A DNA stretch of 64,000 nt, taken from Celoporthe dispersa (lineage: Eukaryota; Ascomycota; Sordariomycetes; Diaporthales; Cryphonectriaceae). Both the position numbers and the translations under genes were made by a program. Below are positions 11,378-23,900 of this stretch, piece after piece. The stretch spans positions 558,001 to 622,000 of the forward strand of contig WAID01000014.1 in NCBI GenBank assembly GCA_016584495.1, read 5' to 3'. Below the pieces are notes generated by a model. That model did not search any database, was not told the origin of the DNA, and was given only the letters and a program-made list of their open reading frames with translations. The first letter of the stretch is position 1. Each line of letters opens with the position of its first letter.

Positions 11378-12478
11378 GATTGCGGTGGGAAGAGATGTCT
11401 GAGGTGGTGGGCTTGAGCGAAGAGAGGGGATAGTGAATATTCTTTTCAAGCTTGGAAAGATCTGGCTGAGGTGTAGTGGTCTGAGTCCTCTGGGCATGAA
11501 GCTCACAGGTCTGGCCTTCCCAGATGGGGCCTATCGTGATGAGAATACAAGGTCGCTGTCACGAAGAGAAAGGGAAACGTAAATGTCTTGATGCACCTGG
11601 CATACATATATGTGTGTGTGTCTGTGTCCGTGTCTGTACTTATAACGGAGTTGCGCATGAACTGGGAGTAAGCTGCTCCAGCGTAAAGAGTTGGATCCGC
11701 TCTAGGCACGCTCGGAGGTGGCTCAGCCTGATGATGATCCCGTCCAAATCCTGCAGTGACTCAATCCGCTGGCCTCCATGGCGCAGCGATACAGAAAACA
11801 CGCCATCTTCCTGTGTGCGTGTGTGGACTTTGGGGCCATGTTCCTTGCATCTTTGCCTAGGGATCGTATCAGGGACACGGGCTGAGGACCGGAGCGCGGT
11901 GCAGCAGGTCAAGGTCGGTTTGCGCGCAACTGCGCACACATCAGGTGGACTTGGGCCTCGGGCGATTGGCCAATTGACATGCTTGTCATCTGCTGGACGT
12001 GCATTGGCCGTAAGAGGAGGTTGCGTTAATCAATTATGTGGGCTAATTAACATCACTCTTGTCTGTAAAACATGCCACAAGCACATAATTAGTATACAGT
12101 TATAGTCTTTAGATTATATATATATATATTTGTATGTAAATTTCAGTGTGTTGTTGAGTCCTGGGATCGTACATTAATAATGCAATGTCGATATGTTGCA
12201 GGTTCCACACAAAACTAGGAGAAGATGACCACCTACTCCTCGTGAGGCCTCATAATAAAATGTAATATAAACAAGGCATCAGTACAAGCATAACTCTAAT
12301 TCAACTTACCTCTTCAGGGCTTGCACGGGGAACATGTCTTCGTCAAGTCGATTTTCTAGCATCAACGGCAAGAACCATACTAAAGTATTGAAGAAAGGAA
12401 GAGAAAGAAGGAGGAGGCGAAAAAAAAGATTCCAGGCCCCTCCTCAATCCCAAGAAGATCGGCTGCAACACCCCTCAA
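11378..12478. other. Intergenic with (CA)n leader and AT-rich island
   Basis: Next to the LRR gene, an interrupted (GT)n on the plus strand (11607-11638) reads (CA)n on its coding strand, about 240 nt upstream of the ATG. From about 12030 to 12330 the base composition turns strongly AT-rich, with TATATATATA at 12117 and many TpA steps, unlike the surrounding DNA. No gene seen. Confidence 0.5.
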
Positions 12479-13627
12479 CTACAGATTGGGAGTGTATTTC
12501 CCACCCTCTGCCCGCAACATCCTCGCATAGTCCTCGTCCTCCGTCTGGCCCCTCCCGCCCACGATATTGTAATAAGCCGGCAGGAGCACCGCCTCGTCAA
12601 TCTCCTTGACCCTGCCCTTAGCCACATACAGCAGCTCGCCGTGCCTCTTCTCGTCGGCCATGAGCAGGGCCGTGGCACGCGCCACCGCCTCGGCCGGCTG
12701 CGTCTCGATGCCCAGGTCGTACATGGCCTGCGGCGGCATTCCCGTGCGCGTCCACGACGGCGCCAGGCCGTTGATGCGGACGGGTACGTCGTTCCGGATG
12801 AGCTGCTGGCGCATGGCGCGCATGAAGCCGAAGACTCCGTGTTTCGAGACACCTGGGATGCCCTCTTCTTCAGCACGTCGGATTGCAGACCACAAGGAAC
12901 GAAAGAGAGAGAGACGGCCTGGTTGGACCTACAGTAATCCACGGCTCCGAAGCGATGTAGGCTCGCGGCTGAACAGGTGATCACCACACTGCCCTTGGTA
13001 CTGCCTGGCCCTGCGGCCGCCTCGTTCATCCGCAGGTAGTAGATCCCAAGCGTAGCCGTGTTGATCGCGCCCTGCAGGTTGACACCGTACAGCTTCTGGC
13101 TCGGCTCCAGCGGATCGCCGTTCTCGTCATGCTCGCCGTCGCCGGGCTGCCCATCCGGGTCAGGGGAAGTAGTTGGCCACGGTCCCGATGCCGGCGTTGG
13201 CGAAGACGTGGTCGATGCGGCCGTGGCGTGCCCTGGTGGCCTTGAAGACGGCCAAGAGGTCGGCCCAGGAGGAGGCGTCGGCCTCGTGGTGCGTGTAGGA
13301 GGCGCTCGAGATGGGCTCCCTGGGCGGCGAGACGTCGGCTCCGGTCACCTTGGCGCCGAGGGAGAGGAGGAGCTGGACCGTGGCTAGGCCGATGCCCGAG
13401 GAGCTGCCTGTCTTCCCGGGTGAGCTACAAGGAAAGGAAGCCCTGGTCTTGTCCGGACCAGGACAGTGAGCGTCCCGGGCCGTTGGCACTACCAACGGGC
13501 ACTAGACGTTGTGTTTATATAATTTGGACGGCTCCGATGAGGAATTGAAGGGCGGCTTACCCGTGACAATGACGACTTTGTCCTTGAGACCGCTCAGGTC
13601 CTGATCCTGAATGACAAAGCCGCTCAT
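12479..13627 (-). CDS. Short-chain dehydrogenase/reductase
   Basis: NAD(P)-dependent oxidoreductase of the classical SDR family; substrate not predictable. Exons 13561-13627, 12933-13407 and 12479-12852 are joined by introns of 153 and 80 bp, giving 304 residues. The cofactor motif TGSSSGIG (residues 22-29) is created across intron 1. NAGIG, a catalytic Ser near VVITCSAAS (about 168) and the YxxxK motif YCVSK (180-184), formed across intron 2, are all present, followed by APSWTRTGM. One frame break in a CCCC run (plus 13163-13166, one extra base) interrupts NYF|PDPDGQPG. Correcting it gives an exact 305 codons. It resembles fungal 15-hydroxyprostaglandin-dehydrogenase-like SDRs. The gene lies between two AT-rich islands. 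Confidence 0.85.
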
Positions 13628-14771
13628 GGTGCTGGATCTGTGAATGCCACTTGTGTCACGCGTTTTCCGACTCGGGACTCGAGGGATCAAAGACTGTCCT
13701 GGACGTATAGTAGCGATGTCAAGGTTAGTTTTACACACTCTTCATAAGATCAGACAGTGAACTGCAGCCGTCTGCTATGCACCAGGTAGATCACGCCACG
13801 ACGCAGGCGGGCATTGCTCGTATTAGTGTGAAGCTGGGTCGTCAAGTACCAATGTTTTTTCGCCTGGAGCCACCTGGTCATGTGTGCAAATTCTATAACT
13901 CACGAGATAATGATCTTCAGATCCGCTCTGCCCGCAATGTACCAATGAACCTTGGCCAGGCTCCATTATGAGATACCGCGGTGTGGACATTGTGACATGT
14001 AACATTGAAGCACTCGAGCTTAATCCTGCGCATCTGCAGGACCCCTGTGTGCTGGTCTGGCAGAGGAAACCTAATGATATTCTATGTATGATGGGTGCTT
14101 TCAGGTAATCTCATGCGTATCGCTATGACACAAATGCAATTGAACTAGTATGTAAATATATAAGCTTAGATACTAAGTCCTTTGCGACGTGAAGATAAGA
14201 AGCAAAACAAATGTACTGCTGTACTATATTAGTATGTGGTGATGATCACACCAAGTAACTCGATATAGTTTTCCTGCCACTGCATGTCAACTATCTACGA
14301 GCCCCAGACAGCTGTCTTGTCCCTCGGACAGGAATAGCAGTACTGTTTTGGTACGAACTGATCATGGCAGTGTTATAATACTACGTGATACTTTTCGCCT
14401 TCCACGTAGGCGTTTGAATACGAAGCAATGGATGTTGCAGCTTATTTTTCCAAAAAAACAATTAAAAATTATTGATCTGTACCTAATTGCATGCTGTGTG
14501 TAGTTACTTATGCTACGAGCAGCTGCTCTCTACTATTAATTGCACTGTTCCCGCCAATGTCATCGCTTGGGAGGCACTCTGGCCCCCACCTGGGCAGGAC
14601 TTGCATGAGCTGACATGGAAACGCGGGGCATTGCTTGTGACATGAAAGCTGCTACTGTATGCTGCCTGCAAACACAATCCCACATTTAGAGCTTCTCGCC
14701 CAGTCTCTTCTGTGCTCATCACGCCTTGCCCCTTCAGCTTTTCGGTTCTGCTGCTGGTCGCACGGTTCATC
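13628..14771. other. AT-rich intergenic island
   Basis: Roughly 13780-14520 is markedly AT-rich with many TA and TG/CA steps and no open frame of interest. Composition suggests decayed, possibly RIP-mutated repeat DNA, but I recognise no element. The last 250 bases return to normal composition and form the promoter of the next gene. Confidence 0.45.
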
Positions 14772-16865
14772 ATGGCCACCACCGCCCACGACACCGCCGA
14801 AAATTCCACGGCCAGCCTGCTCGTAGGCTGGCAAGCCGGGCCCGATATGCGAGGCACACTCACGCTGGTCTGGAGCTGCCTGGGCACCATTTTTGCCTGC
14901 ACGTGGACTGTTCTGCACCTCAACGTGCCTGGCCTGGGAGATACGGCCTGGGAGAAGACGAGGCGGAAAGCCAAGTGGTTGGCTATTAACATCCTCTTCC
15001 CCGAGTTCATCTTCTCCAAGGCCGTGTGTGATCTCAGGCTGGCCCTCGAGGAGCTGCGGGAGTTTGACGAAAACCTGCGCCAGATTGAGCCGGTTACGTG
15101 GACCACTGTCGACAGATGGCAAGATGGCCGAAGCTGGTCTTGGGTCGTTGAATACCCGCGGTGGTATAGACTGCTCTATCGCCTGCTGGGACTGAAAATG
15201 CCTCCGGCCCCGTCTGGTTCCGAGACCCAGCAGGGCTCTGGACTAGGATCTGTTGAGCTGCTGCCGCGAGCCCATCATAAAAGCCTGGAATTTCCTGCTG
15301 TTAATAATATAGGCCCCGAGCCTGCAACAGACTCGATACCAAGGCAGGTCGCCTCATCACAGGGGCGCGCAAGAAACCGGACACAGCCCGAAATTTCCTA
15401 TCTTGTAGGGGAAATAAAACAAAAATGGACTGCCGTGCACTCGTACTACGCTCAGATGGGCGGCCTCGCGTACTGGCACGATACTTTGGACAGAGATGTA
15501 AGTGTCCTCACCGCGTCCATGCTCACTGGGCGGTATAAGTGGGACACGGACGGCACGCTCGAGCACCCGCTTATGCGCCTCATCCTGGACGAGGATGATA
15601 TCCAAGACAAGAGCAAGGCAGACTGGCCGCTGAAGAGCATCGCAGTCCTGCAGATCACGTGGCTCATCGTGAGCGTAGCTGCCCGCCACATCATGGGCCT
15701 CCCCATTACCCAGCTGGAGATCGCCACCTTCGCCTTCGCCATCATGGCAGTCTCCATCTATCTAGCCAGCTGGTGGAAGCCAAAGGACGTCTCGAAGCCG
15801 ACTATCCTGCAAGATTCTCACTACGGGAGGCCTATGGGACCCGAGCGCACACAGCCATTGATGCTGCGGCTCCGGTCACCGGTTGAGGCTGCAAGAAATT
15901 CATTCTTGATGCGAGGCCATAAGCGGGTGCATAACGACCGTGTCTGGATGGAGGGAGACACTCCTCCCATATTCGTCTTGATGGCTATGTCATCTATGGT
16001 CTTTGGCGGCTTACACTGCCTTGCATGGAACTTTGATTTTCCCACGCGGGTCGAGCTCACCTGCTGGAGAGCCGCAAGCCTGACCTCGGCCATCCTGCCC
16101 GGCATAGCGCTGCTCCTCAACGACCTCCTCAGCTACAACTCAAACAGACGTTCGGAGTCATGGTGTTCTTCAACATGTCGTGCGAAGCTTGGACCGCTGC
16201 GGAGGTTACCCCCGGACTGGTGGATACGTACTGCGCATCCAAGCTTTATGTACTGGAGCGACGACAAGATAACCGCTCTCATATCACAACCGACGGGCGC
16301 GAGGGACTGGGAAGAGCCACCATCGAGGAGAATCATCGACAGTGCCCGAGCTGGCGAGAGGTGGGATGTCTGGGATACTGTGCGGGAGGATCTCAAGAAG
16401 TACCATCGGCCGTTTGAGATGTTTGGAGAATGGTGGCGTTGGTGGATCAGCAATAACGAATTGAAAGACTCCCCGGTAATTGCCGCGCGTGAATTTGATG
16501 AGGACGTCATGTCAAAAATAGATCCCGAAACCCAGCCTACACGCCGCGAAGTTTTGGATTTCTGGCGCGACTACGAGGACTTTGTCGCCCGGAAACTCAA
16601 CGTCCCTACCACCAACAGATCCCAACACGCCTGTATCGAGCTCGATTATCATGACTACACGCAGATCCAAAAGGCACTGAGGAGTCTGATCGCGTCGCAG
16701 AATGTGTGCACCCACGCATCGACCTGTCTAACGATCTTCAGCGGCATACTCTACGTGTCTTCCCGGCTCGCAATCATCGTCCTCCTCTTTACCAGCTTCA
16801 GGGCGATGCCGGCGGGCGTCTACCAGACCGTCCCCTGGACTCAGTTCCTGCCGAACATCTCGTAA
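14772..16865 (+). CDS. Fungal multi-pass membrane protein of unknown function
   Basis: Uninterrupted 697-residue protein beginning MATTAHDTAENSTASLLVGW. An in-frame ATG lies 20 codons upstream and would add a hydrophobic stretch. Near the N-terminus the signature GWQAGPDMRGTLTLVWSCLG followed by CTWTVLHLNVPG is typical of a Pezizomycotina-only family of membrane proteins annotated as hypothetical. The middle has a soluble, charged loop (about 140-270) and WTAVHSYYAQMGGLAYW. Hydrophobic helices recur at ITWLIVSVAARHIMGLP, TFAFAIMAVSIYLASWW, PPIFVLMAMSSMVFGGLHCL and LTSAILPGIALLLNDLL, with a further one near the C-terminus. No transporter or enzyme motif recognised. The AT-rich setting fits an accessory gene. 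Confidence 0.75.
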   Translation: MATTAHDTAENSTASLLVGWQAGPDMRGTLTLVWSCLGTIFACTWTVLHLNVPGLGDTAWEKTRRKAKWLAINILFPEFIFSKAVCDLRLALEELREFDENLRQIEPVTWTTVDRWQDGRSWSWVVEYPRWYRLLYRLLGLKMPPAPSGSETQQGSGLGSVELLPRAHHKSLEFPAVNNIGPEPATDSIPRQVASSQGRARNRTQPEISYLVGEIKQKWTAVHSYYAQMGGLAYWHDTLDRDVSVLTASMLTGRYKWDTDGTLEHPLMRLILDEDDIQDKSKADWPLKSIAVLQITWLIVSVAARHIMGLPITQLEIATFAFAIMAVSIYLASWWKPKDVSKPTILQDSHYGRPMGPERTQPLMLRLRSPVEAARNSFLMRGHKRVHNDRVWMEGDTPPIFVLMAMSSMVFGGLHCLAWNFDFPTRVELTCWRAASLTSAILPGIALLLNDLLSYNSNRRSESWCSSTCRAKLGPLRRLPPDWWIRTAHPSFMYWSDDKITALISQPTGARDWEEPPSRRIIDSARAGERWDVWDTVREDLKKYHRPFEMFGEWWRWWISNNELKDSPVIAAREFDEDVMSKIDPETQPTRREVLDFWRDYEDFVARKLNVPTTNRSQHACIELDYHDYTQIQKALRSLIASQNVCTHASTCLTIFSGILYVSSRLAIIVLLFTSFRAMPAGVYQTVPWTQFLPNIS

Positions 16866-18207
16866 ACCGGCACAGACTAAGCACACCGCGGGGGCGTCAG
16901 GAGGCAGCGAGCTGTCCAGCTGTGATAAGCGGCACCGGGGTGCGTACCTCTCTGCGGAGATTGCACAGGTGGCTTTGTCTCGGGAGCCCGGTGCGGAGGG
17001 ATCGTGGAAACGTCGTGGGGAGATTGCAGCGGAGAGATCTGTGCACTGGTCTTGTCTTTAACTGTTGTCGGACTTTTGGCTAGGCTCTTCCCAGATACAT
17101 TTATTTAATCTATCTAAGCTGATGGGACTTCAGGGATGGATATCTCAGAAACGTTGATCACATTCGTCTTTGTCGCCGTACTTGTCTGTCCATACCAGGA
17201 AGCACATCTTGGTATAGATTCCCAAATTGCTTCCACCCAAGTCTGTGTATTTGTAGCTAGGGCCTATGGTCTCCAGAGAAAGCACAATAGTATGGCGAAG
17301 GCCCCAGTAAACACCACAGACATCTGCTATAAGCACTCTGTTAATCATATTTGGGCGCGCCTAATTTCTGTTCTATCAGAACGTACTAATAATTGCCAGA
17401 TCTGGCAAGCTCTGCACTATCTTCTTTATAGTCACATTAGGACACAAGCGTAGAGTCGCTCGGTATTCCTATCCAAGATGTCCGCCGGGTGTTTCCATAG
17501 ATTTGTCACCTAGGCTAGAGGGTTGATCCAGGAAGGGGAAAGAAACAACAGTCGAGGTATGACGATTGGTCGAAGAGGGGTGGCACGTGGGTAAGGTTAT
17601 ATCTGCTATAGAAGCATACTAGTCAACCGTTATTCCAACTTCCGCAAGCGTCCAGGCCGGCACTGCTGGTGGTCTCAAAGCCTGCGGGTTCGCCTCTTCA
17701 AAGGGGCCAGCCTGTTTCGGGAAGCACCTCTGGGGCACATGACCGAGGTATGGCCGACCTCGCCGTGCACTTGGAGATGCTAAGGTCGTAACCAGATGTT
17801 GCAGTGAGACATCAGGACTGATGAACGCGGAATTATTACTGGTGTTGATCACCCAAGCTGTAGCGCGGCAGAGCATTATTTGTCATGATCTTGATTTCAA
17901 GCAACGCTCAGATGGCGGCTGGTGGATATCTTGTCATTTCAAATACTCCGTAATCGTGAAAATCTTCAGACAAATAACTCTAAGCGATTGTAGAGCTTGC
18001 AGCCCCAGGAAGGCGGGGGAACTGACCCCATCTCCGTCCTGCGCCTCATCAGAAAAGGAGGCCGAGAATAGCGGATTAGCTAACAAGAGAGAAAAAGAGA
18101 CAAATAAGATGTGACCCATCAAGGTGCCACACCACGCGCGGGCAAGTCAAATCCTCTAGACCCCACGTCCCGTCGTAGTTACCAGTCTACTTTTGTTATC
18201 CTCCTCT
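16866..18207. other. Convergent intergenic region
   Basis: Lies between the 3' ends of the membrane protein and the sugar transporter. Mixed composition, short frames only, no feature recognised. Confidence 0.5.
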
Positions 18208-20882
18208 TTATTCCTCGCTCGAGTCGGACTGTGATTCCTTCTCGATGATTGGGGGTGGCTTGGGGATGTTTCGTCGGAAGATGTGGCGCTTGATGAAGTA
18301 AGGCAGCCACACCTTGAGCTCGTAGCCGATGAACTGCTTGGTAGGGACGGAGAAGACCTCTGTGGGCGGTGTGTGTTAGCGAGAGAAAGCTCACAGGTGA
18401 GGGTCCACCGGGAGTTTGTACGTACGGTCCAGTTCTTCCAGGGTGAGCTGCTTCGTCTCTCTCACGAAACAGAAGATCATGAACCAGGCGAGCAGGTTCA
18501 GGCCGGCGTAGAATCCGACTGTAGCAACAAGAGTCAGCCGCGTGACCGTTCCCGCAGAGGGGTCTAGAGAAGAACTCAGGTCGACACTTACAAGCTCCTG
18601 TTGGGGTCATGACGCTCTGCATCCGAGGGAACGTCAGACTGAGGATACCAGCTGCAGACGACAGTTAGCCAGAAGCCCATCAGCCACCGCGCGGTGTGGC
18701 AACAATGGGATGAACCCAAACCCACCGAAAGTGTTGTTGATGCACACAGCCCAGGCCATTCCCTGCTCACGCTGGATCGTAGGGAACACCTCTGCCGAGT
18801 ACTGGAAAGCGACTGGGCCCTCGCCCAAGGAATAGCAGATGGTGAACAGGTAGACGAATCTGTTTATTTTTTTGCGCCGAGGGGCGGGAGGTCAGCCTTT
18901 GATGATCGGACCTCATAGTCTTGGAAGGGAGGTGTGACTGCGTCACTCGCTGTTGCAACTTACAGAACGACTGGCCCGATCTGGGAGGCCTGGGAGCCCG
19001 AGGTGTTCAGGGAGAGAGAGGCCGCCGGCCAAGAGGAAGATGCACATGAGCGGGAATGTCTGCACAAGAGAAGAAACAAAACATGTGAGCCTGTGCGTTC
19101 TTTCTTCTCATAAACGTAGCTCGGACCTATATTACTTACGATCAAGGTCAGGGTTCTTCGGCCCTTGGTATCGATGAGGAACAGGGTAGGGATTGTGAAG
19201 ACGACCTGGACGGCACCGTAGCCCAGAGAGGCGTACAGGGCCTGGGTGTCCGTGTAGCCGACATTCGAGAAGATGGTCGAGCTGTAGAAAGAGATGACTG
19301 CGGGATGGAGAGTGAGCACATCTGAACGGTGGTGACAGGGAAGGTGTTGTACGTACTGTTGATGCCACACATCTGCTGCGCGATCATGACGGTCGAGGCA
19401 CCGTAGTTTGCGCGCCTGATCCGGGGCACGGTGAAGCAGTCCTTGAGACGCGAGAAGTAGCCCGCGCCGCGGGCTCTCCTTCAGCTCCTCCTCGTAGATG
19501 ATCCACGAGTAGTAGAAGTCCCTAGCGGCGATGATGGGGTGCGCCCGGAGGCGTGTCATGGACCGGAAGCCCTTTGCGTGGTGGCCGTGCTTCATGAGCC
19601 AGCGGGGCGACTCGGGACAGAACCAGATGCCACAGGCGAGGATGAAGGACGGGATGAAGGCGGAGCCGAGCTGGAGACGCCAGGCGATCCGGCCGGTGTC
19701 CTTGACGATGACGTTTGCGCAGAAGCCGAGGAAGATTCCTGTTTATTGGGGCGCGCGCGCGGGATCATGTCAGCGGGGAGGGGTCGCCAGAAGACAAGAA
19801 AAAAGAGATCAGACCCAGCTGTGCAGGTCCCTTTGTGGTGATGAGAGAGAGAGAGGCACAGGCTTACCGATAACGACCCAAAGCTGCCAGAACATGACCA
19901 GGGCACCTCGGATACGGGCGGGAGCCATCTCGGCGGAGTAGATGGGCACGGTGGCATTCTTGCACCGATGCCGATTCCCAGGACGAAACGCGCAGCGAAC
20001 AGCCCCTGCCAGGACGTTGCGAAGGCGGAGCCGATAGGAGTGGCAGTCAGACAGAGGGCTGTGAGGAAGATCTCGCCCCTCCGTCCCAGGTAGTGGTTGA
20101 GAGGGTCGACGATGAAAGCACCACTATCAAGGACGACACACACAAGGGTCAGCCATACACACACGAGGTTCATCACCTGTCGGGAGAGAAAGAGATAGAA
20201 AGAGAGAGGAGGGGGGGGGGGGAAGGGCACTGGTACGAACATGAGACCGGCAGTCAAGAAGATGATGGCGTTGATGAGACCCACGATCCACTCGTCCCTG
20301 CCCGTGCCGCTATTGATGTTGAACTCCTCGGGGAACGAAAGGTTGGCGCCGTTGGAACCGGTCTGGTCCCAGCCCTGGGTGGCAGCACCGATGGCGCACA
20401 GGGAGATGGAGTACCAGAGCATCTTGGGCCCGTGCCACTTGTGCTGCTTCTCGTAGGCGAGCGCGGCGCGCTCCTGGTCGTCGAGGCCGGGGACCAGGTC
20501 GAAGCGGTTCGGGTCGCGGGCGACGAGGGCGGCACGGCCAAAGAGCTCGGCGTGCTCGCTCATCCCGTGCGACTCGGCGAAGGCCCTGGCATCGCTGACG
20601 ACCTTGTCTGGCGTGCTCCGCTGTAGAGGTGAGGCTCAACGGTCAGTACCTGTTACTACCCCCAGAGCCAGACCACATATAGGTTTTTTTTTTGTTTTTT
20701 TTTAAAAAGGTGGCAAGAGTCTCCAGGCGGACGGACGGACAGAAACTCACCTTGAGCGGGTTCTCGACGAGGTTGAGGGCGACGGCCCTGTGGTGTCCAG
20801 GCGCCTCAGTGTCTGGCGTGGTGACTGCGGTCTTCTCATCATGAGAAACGTCGGCGACGCCCGCGGCTGACTTCTCGGCCAT
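18208..20882 (-). CDS. MFS sugar transporter (SP family)
   Basis: Plasma-membrane proton-coupled sugar permease of about 614 residues. Ten exons: 20751-20882, 20241-20620, 19868-20123, 19357-19738, 19140-19297, 18964-19059, 18726-18859, 18592-18651, 18426-18518 and 18208-18359. Every exon junction is GT-AG. Family marks are GWDQTGSNGANL, DPLNHYLGRRGE, YSAEMAPARIRGALVMFWQ, CPESPRWLMKHG, ANYGASTVMIAQQMCGIN, SLGEGPVAFQYSAEVFPT and the tail VRETKQLTLEELD. Three frame breaks occur: near 19962 (one C missing), in the CCC at 19471-19473 (one extra), and in a CT repeat at about 19007-19022 (two missing or one extra). Correcting them gives a whole codon count. The substrate could be a hexose, pentose or polyol. 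Its leader is a (CA)n tract directly before the ATG. Confidence 0.88.
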
Positions 20883-20890
20883 GGTGTTTT

Positions 20891-20966
20891 GGTGTGTGGG
20901 TGTGTGTGTGTGTGTATGTGTGTTTGTGTGTATGCGTGTGTATGCGTGTGTGTGTGTGAGTGTGTC
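20891..20966. repeat. Interrupted (TG)n tract, (CA)n leader of the sugar transporter
   Basis: About 75 bases of TG repeat with TATG and TTTG interruptions, ending only 9 nt from the transporter ATG. On the coding strand it is a CA-rich 5' leader. Confidence 0.85.
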
Positions 20967-23900
20967 TGTATCTCCTGGAGGACCTTGTTGCTACGATCTC
21001 GAGATCATCACATGCAATCCGGGCCTGAGGACAAGACAAGGAGAGGACCGCAGCTCTCTTCTTCCTGCGTTACGACATGGACCAGAAACCTTTCTCGGGG
21101 AGGTGGGCGCGCGTGCGGCTTATAAACCCCCCGACCGCAGCGAGCTCGACCGGATCCGAGCATGCATCCAGCATCCAACATCCAGAGTGCCATGCACGCC
21201 CACACACCCATGTTCGCCTCCCTCCTTGGTCAACTCTGCTTCGCGCCGGGAACTGTCTGGTCAGACCTAAGCCGTCTGCGTCCGGCAACCGCTCGTGACC
21301 GCCTGGTTAAATCACCGAAGAACAAAAAGAGACAGGGACGAACAGAGCAGGGATCAGCAGGCAGGCCCAAGGTCGCTCAGGGCTGCTGGCCGTAGGTACT
21401 TTCTGCTGATGATGAATACTGATCCACCTCCTGTTTGGGGGCCCCGCGGGGTGGTGAAGATACGAGGGCCACATCTCTGATCCTTGGCGCATCCGGCGTG
21501 TGGGGAGGCAGCGAGCGACCTTGGAAGCCGAGCCAGGGAACAAACAAACGAAAAGAGAGAAAGAAAAGAAAAAAAAAGGGTGCTAATGATTTCATAGTGC
21601 TGTTGTACAGTATGTACTGTGGGCTGGTGCGTGCTAAAACTCACGCTTTCACGCGAGCGAGAGAAAAAGGCCCCGCAACCGGGGGGCGCGGGGTGGGCTT
21701 ACTGGCACACTACTCAGGGGAGGGGTGGTGGGAATTCGTTCCCTGTTATTCCCCGGGGGGTGGGGCCCCATTCGAGCCGTTACAGCGGCACCAGCGCGGT
21801 GTCCAGCGGGTGCACGGGTAGGCCAGCTCCCATGCGCCTCCTGGTACATACTAACTGTACCTATGGTAAGCCACTTCTCTCTAGCCTCAGCGCCTTTTTT
21901 TTTTCTTCTCCTTTCTTCTTCTTTCTTTTCCCTGCCACTACCACAATAGTACAAAATGGGTCAAGAGGGGCTTGGGCGGACACAAAGCCAAGTAGACCAA
22001 GGCGAGCGGGCCTCCCCGTCTTGTCCCTCTTCCCGTCACCGGAGAAAAAGAAAGAGAAAGGAAAAAAAAAGGTTCGAAACAGTAAGAAAAAGCCAAAAAG
22101 AAAAGAGTTTCTTGGCTGTGTGCTGCGGTCAGGCCATCTGTGTACCATAGCACATGGCACGGGGATGAGTGAGAGAGAGAGAGAGGGTAAGAGAGGAGGA
22201 GGGGAATGCAACAATGGACCCACCGTACCACTCCAGCCTGGATCCTACATATTTAACCATGCCTTGGTTATACTAAGGTTGCGCCCTCTCCATCCAGCCG
22301 AAGGATTCTCATGTAGGTGGGCACGGCTTGGCTTACGTCTTGGCTTGTGGAGGCGAAGGAGGACGAGGAGTTTTGTTTTGCCTGATGGCTGGCAACCATA
22401 CAGTACACCACTGTGCACTACAGGCATGTAGAGCTACTCGGCGTGCATATGGTGTAGCAGTAACGTAGCAGCCCGAGGCCACCATCTCTTCTCTCTCTCT
22501 CTCTCTCTCGCTCTTTCTCTCTTTCTCTCTCTCTCTATTTGCTCTGTGATGGTGGCCGACCCATCGGCTATGCAGCCCATCGCGCCCAACCGCCCCCGGT
22601 GGCTCGATATCATTGGGAGCATCGCCTGAGATCGTCCTGCCGAGCTCGGCGCTGCTGGGGGCCCCCCTCTAGCCCGTGCAGCAGAGCCATGCAGGCGGTC
22701 GTTATCGACATGCATTAGAGTAAAATTGAGCTCCTCTCGGGCAATCCTGCCCCTCCGGCCAGGCCAGGTTCGACCCTGGCGGAGCCTTGCCGATCTTTCC
22801 CGCCTGGTCGTGACGTCCTGACTGAGGTTTGAGGCCTGATCCCTCCCAGCCTTGTGTGGGCTGTGGGCTGTGGACCACGGTACATGATGACCTGCCAGGA
22901 GATTTGCGCATCTGAGACTTTGAGTAAACCCTTTTTTCTTCTTCTTTAATTTCTCTCTTTCAAACCTCGTCAGCAGACCACAAGGAGAGTTCAAATCACG
23001 GCCGCATCCGTTCGTTGTAGACACTGTCGCTGTCTGCTGCTACCTGCCATCCTCCCCCGGTTTGTCCACGAATTAGGTAAATTTGCTCCTGCATGCGAAT
23101 CCGTTAGAGGGTAAACGCACTAACTCCAAAGCAACGTGCAGCGGTGCAACTCCACACCGCCTTCAGCCTTGTCCCGTTCCCTCCCCCCCCCCAGCCACTA
23201 ATTACCAGAACCGTCCACGAACACATTCCACATGGATTTTGAACGAAGAACCCTCCCCCCTTCCCCCAAAAAAAGAGATGCAAGAGGAAAGAAAGCATAC
23301 GGGTACTCTCATCATGTAACTAACTTGATTCAGCCATCGACAATCACAATCAATACCGCCCTCGAATGGGTATCTTTCCGAAACATGGTGCTGTGCTATG
23401 AGTTATTGCCCGGAGGTGGACATGTGCTTACTCATCTGCACCTCAGAGGAGACCTTTGTACCATCTACCATGCACCTGAGTGGCACCCTGGAACTCGTCG
23501 GTTCACATACATATGGAGCGCATATGCAGGCCTTGCATACATAGTACGGAGGAGTAACGAAAAACTTGGATTCACATGCCATCCATCACCTTACAGGGCT
23601 CTGTTGAAGGGGGGGAAGGGGAAGCTGCTTTATTCTTCTCCTCCTCCGCGTGGCTTACCTGCAGCTTGTTCTGGCCAATGATTGCTGTTTCACGCCGTAA
23701 GAGTATCCATACTCTGATGACGCTCTGTGCCACAGTGGTGCAACGCGCAGCCCATGGCGGCACCCGAAGGCTCGATGCTGTGCCATCATGTGCAGGGCCA
23801 GAGAGGAAAAGACCAGGTAGTGGTCGCAGCTGGAGGATCGCGTAGGGATGGTGGTCTCAGCTCGTGTGACCTACAAAAAGTGGAAAAACAAGCGGGTACG

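Noticed and set aside
10025..11416. 463-codon plus-strand frame opposite the LRR gene
   Set aside because: Antisense shadow; the minus strand shows regular LRR periodicity while this frame is Gly/Ala/Val/Glu filler.
13777..13971. Short frame in the AT-rich island
   Set aside because: 65 codons, no motif, composition like the decayed surroundings.
14712..14771. Upstream in-frame start of the 14772 membrane protein
   Set aside because: It would add 20 residues directly before the usual family N-terminus; kept only as an alternative.
22755..22800. Sequence resembling a tRNA T-arm (GGTTCGACCC)
   Set aside because: The stem does not pair correctly around a seven-base loop, and no D-arm, anticodon arm or acceptor stem could be drawn upstream.
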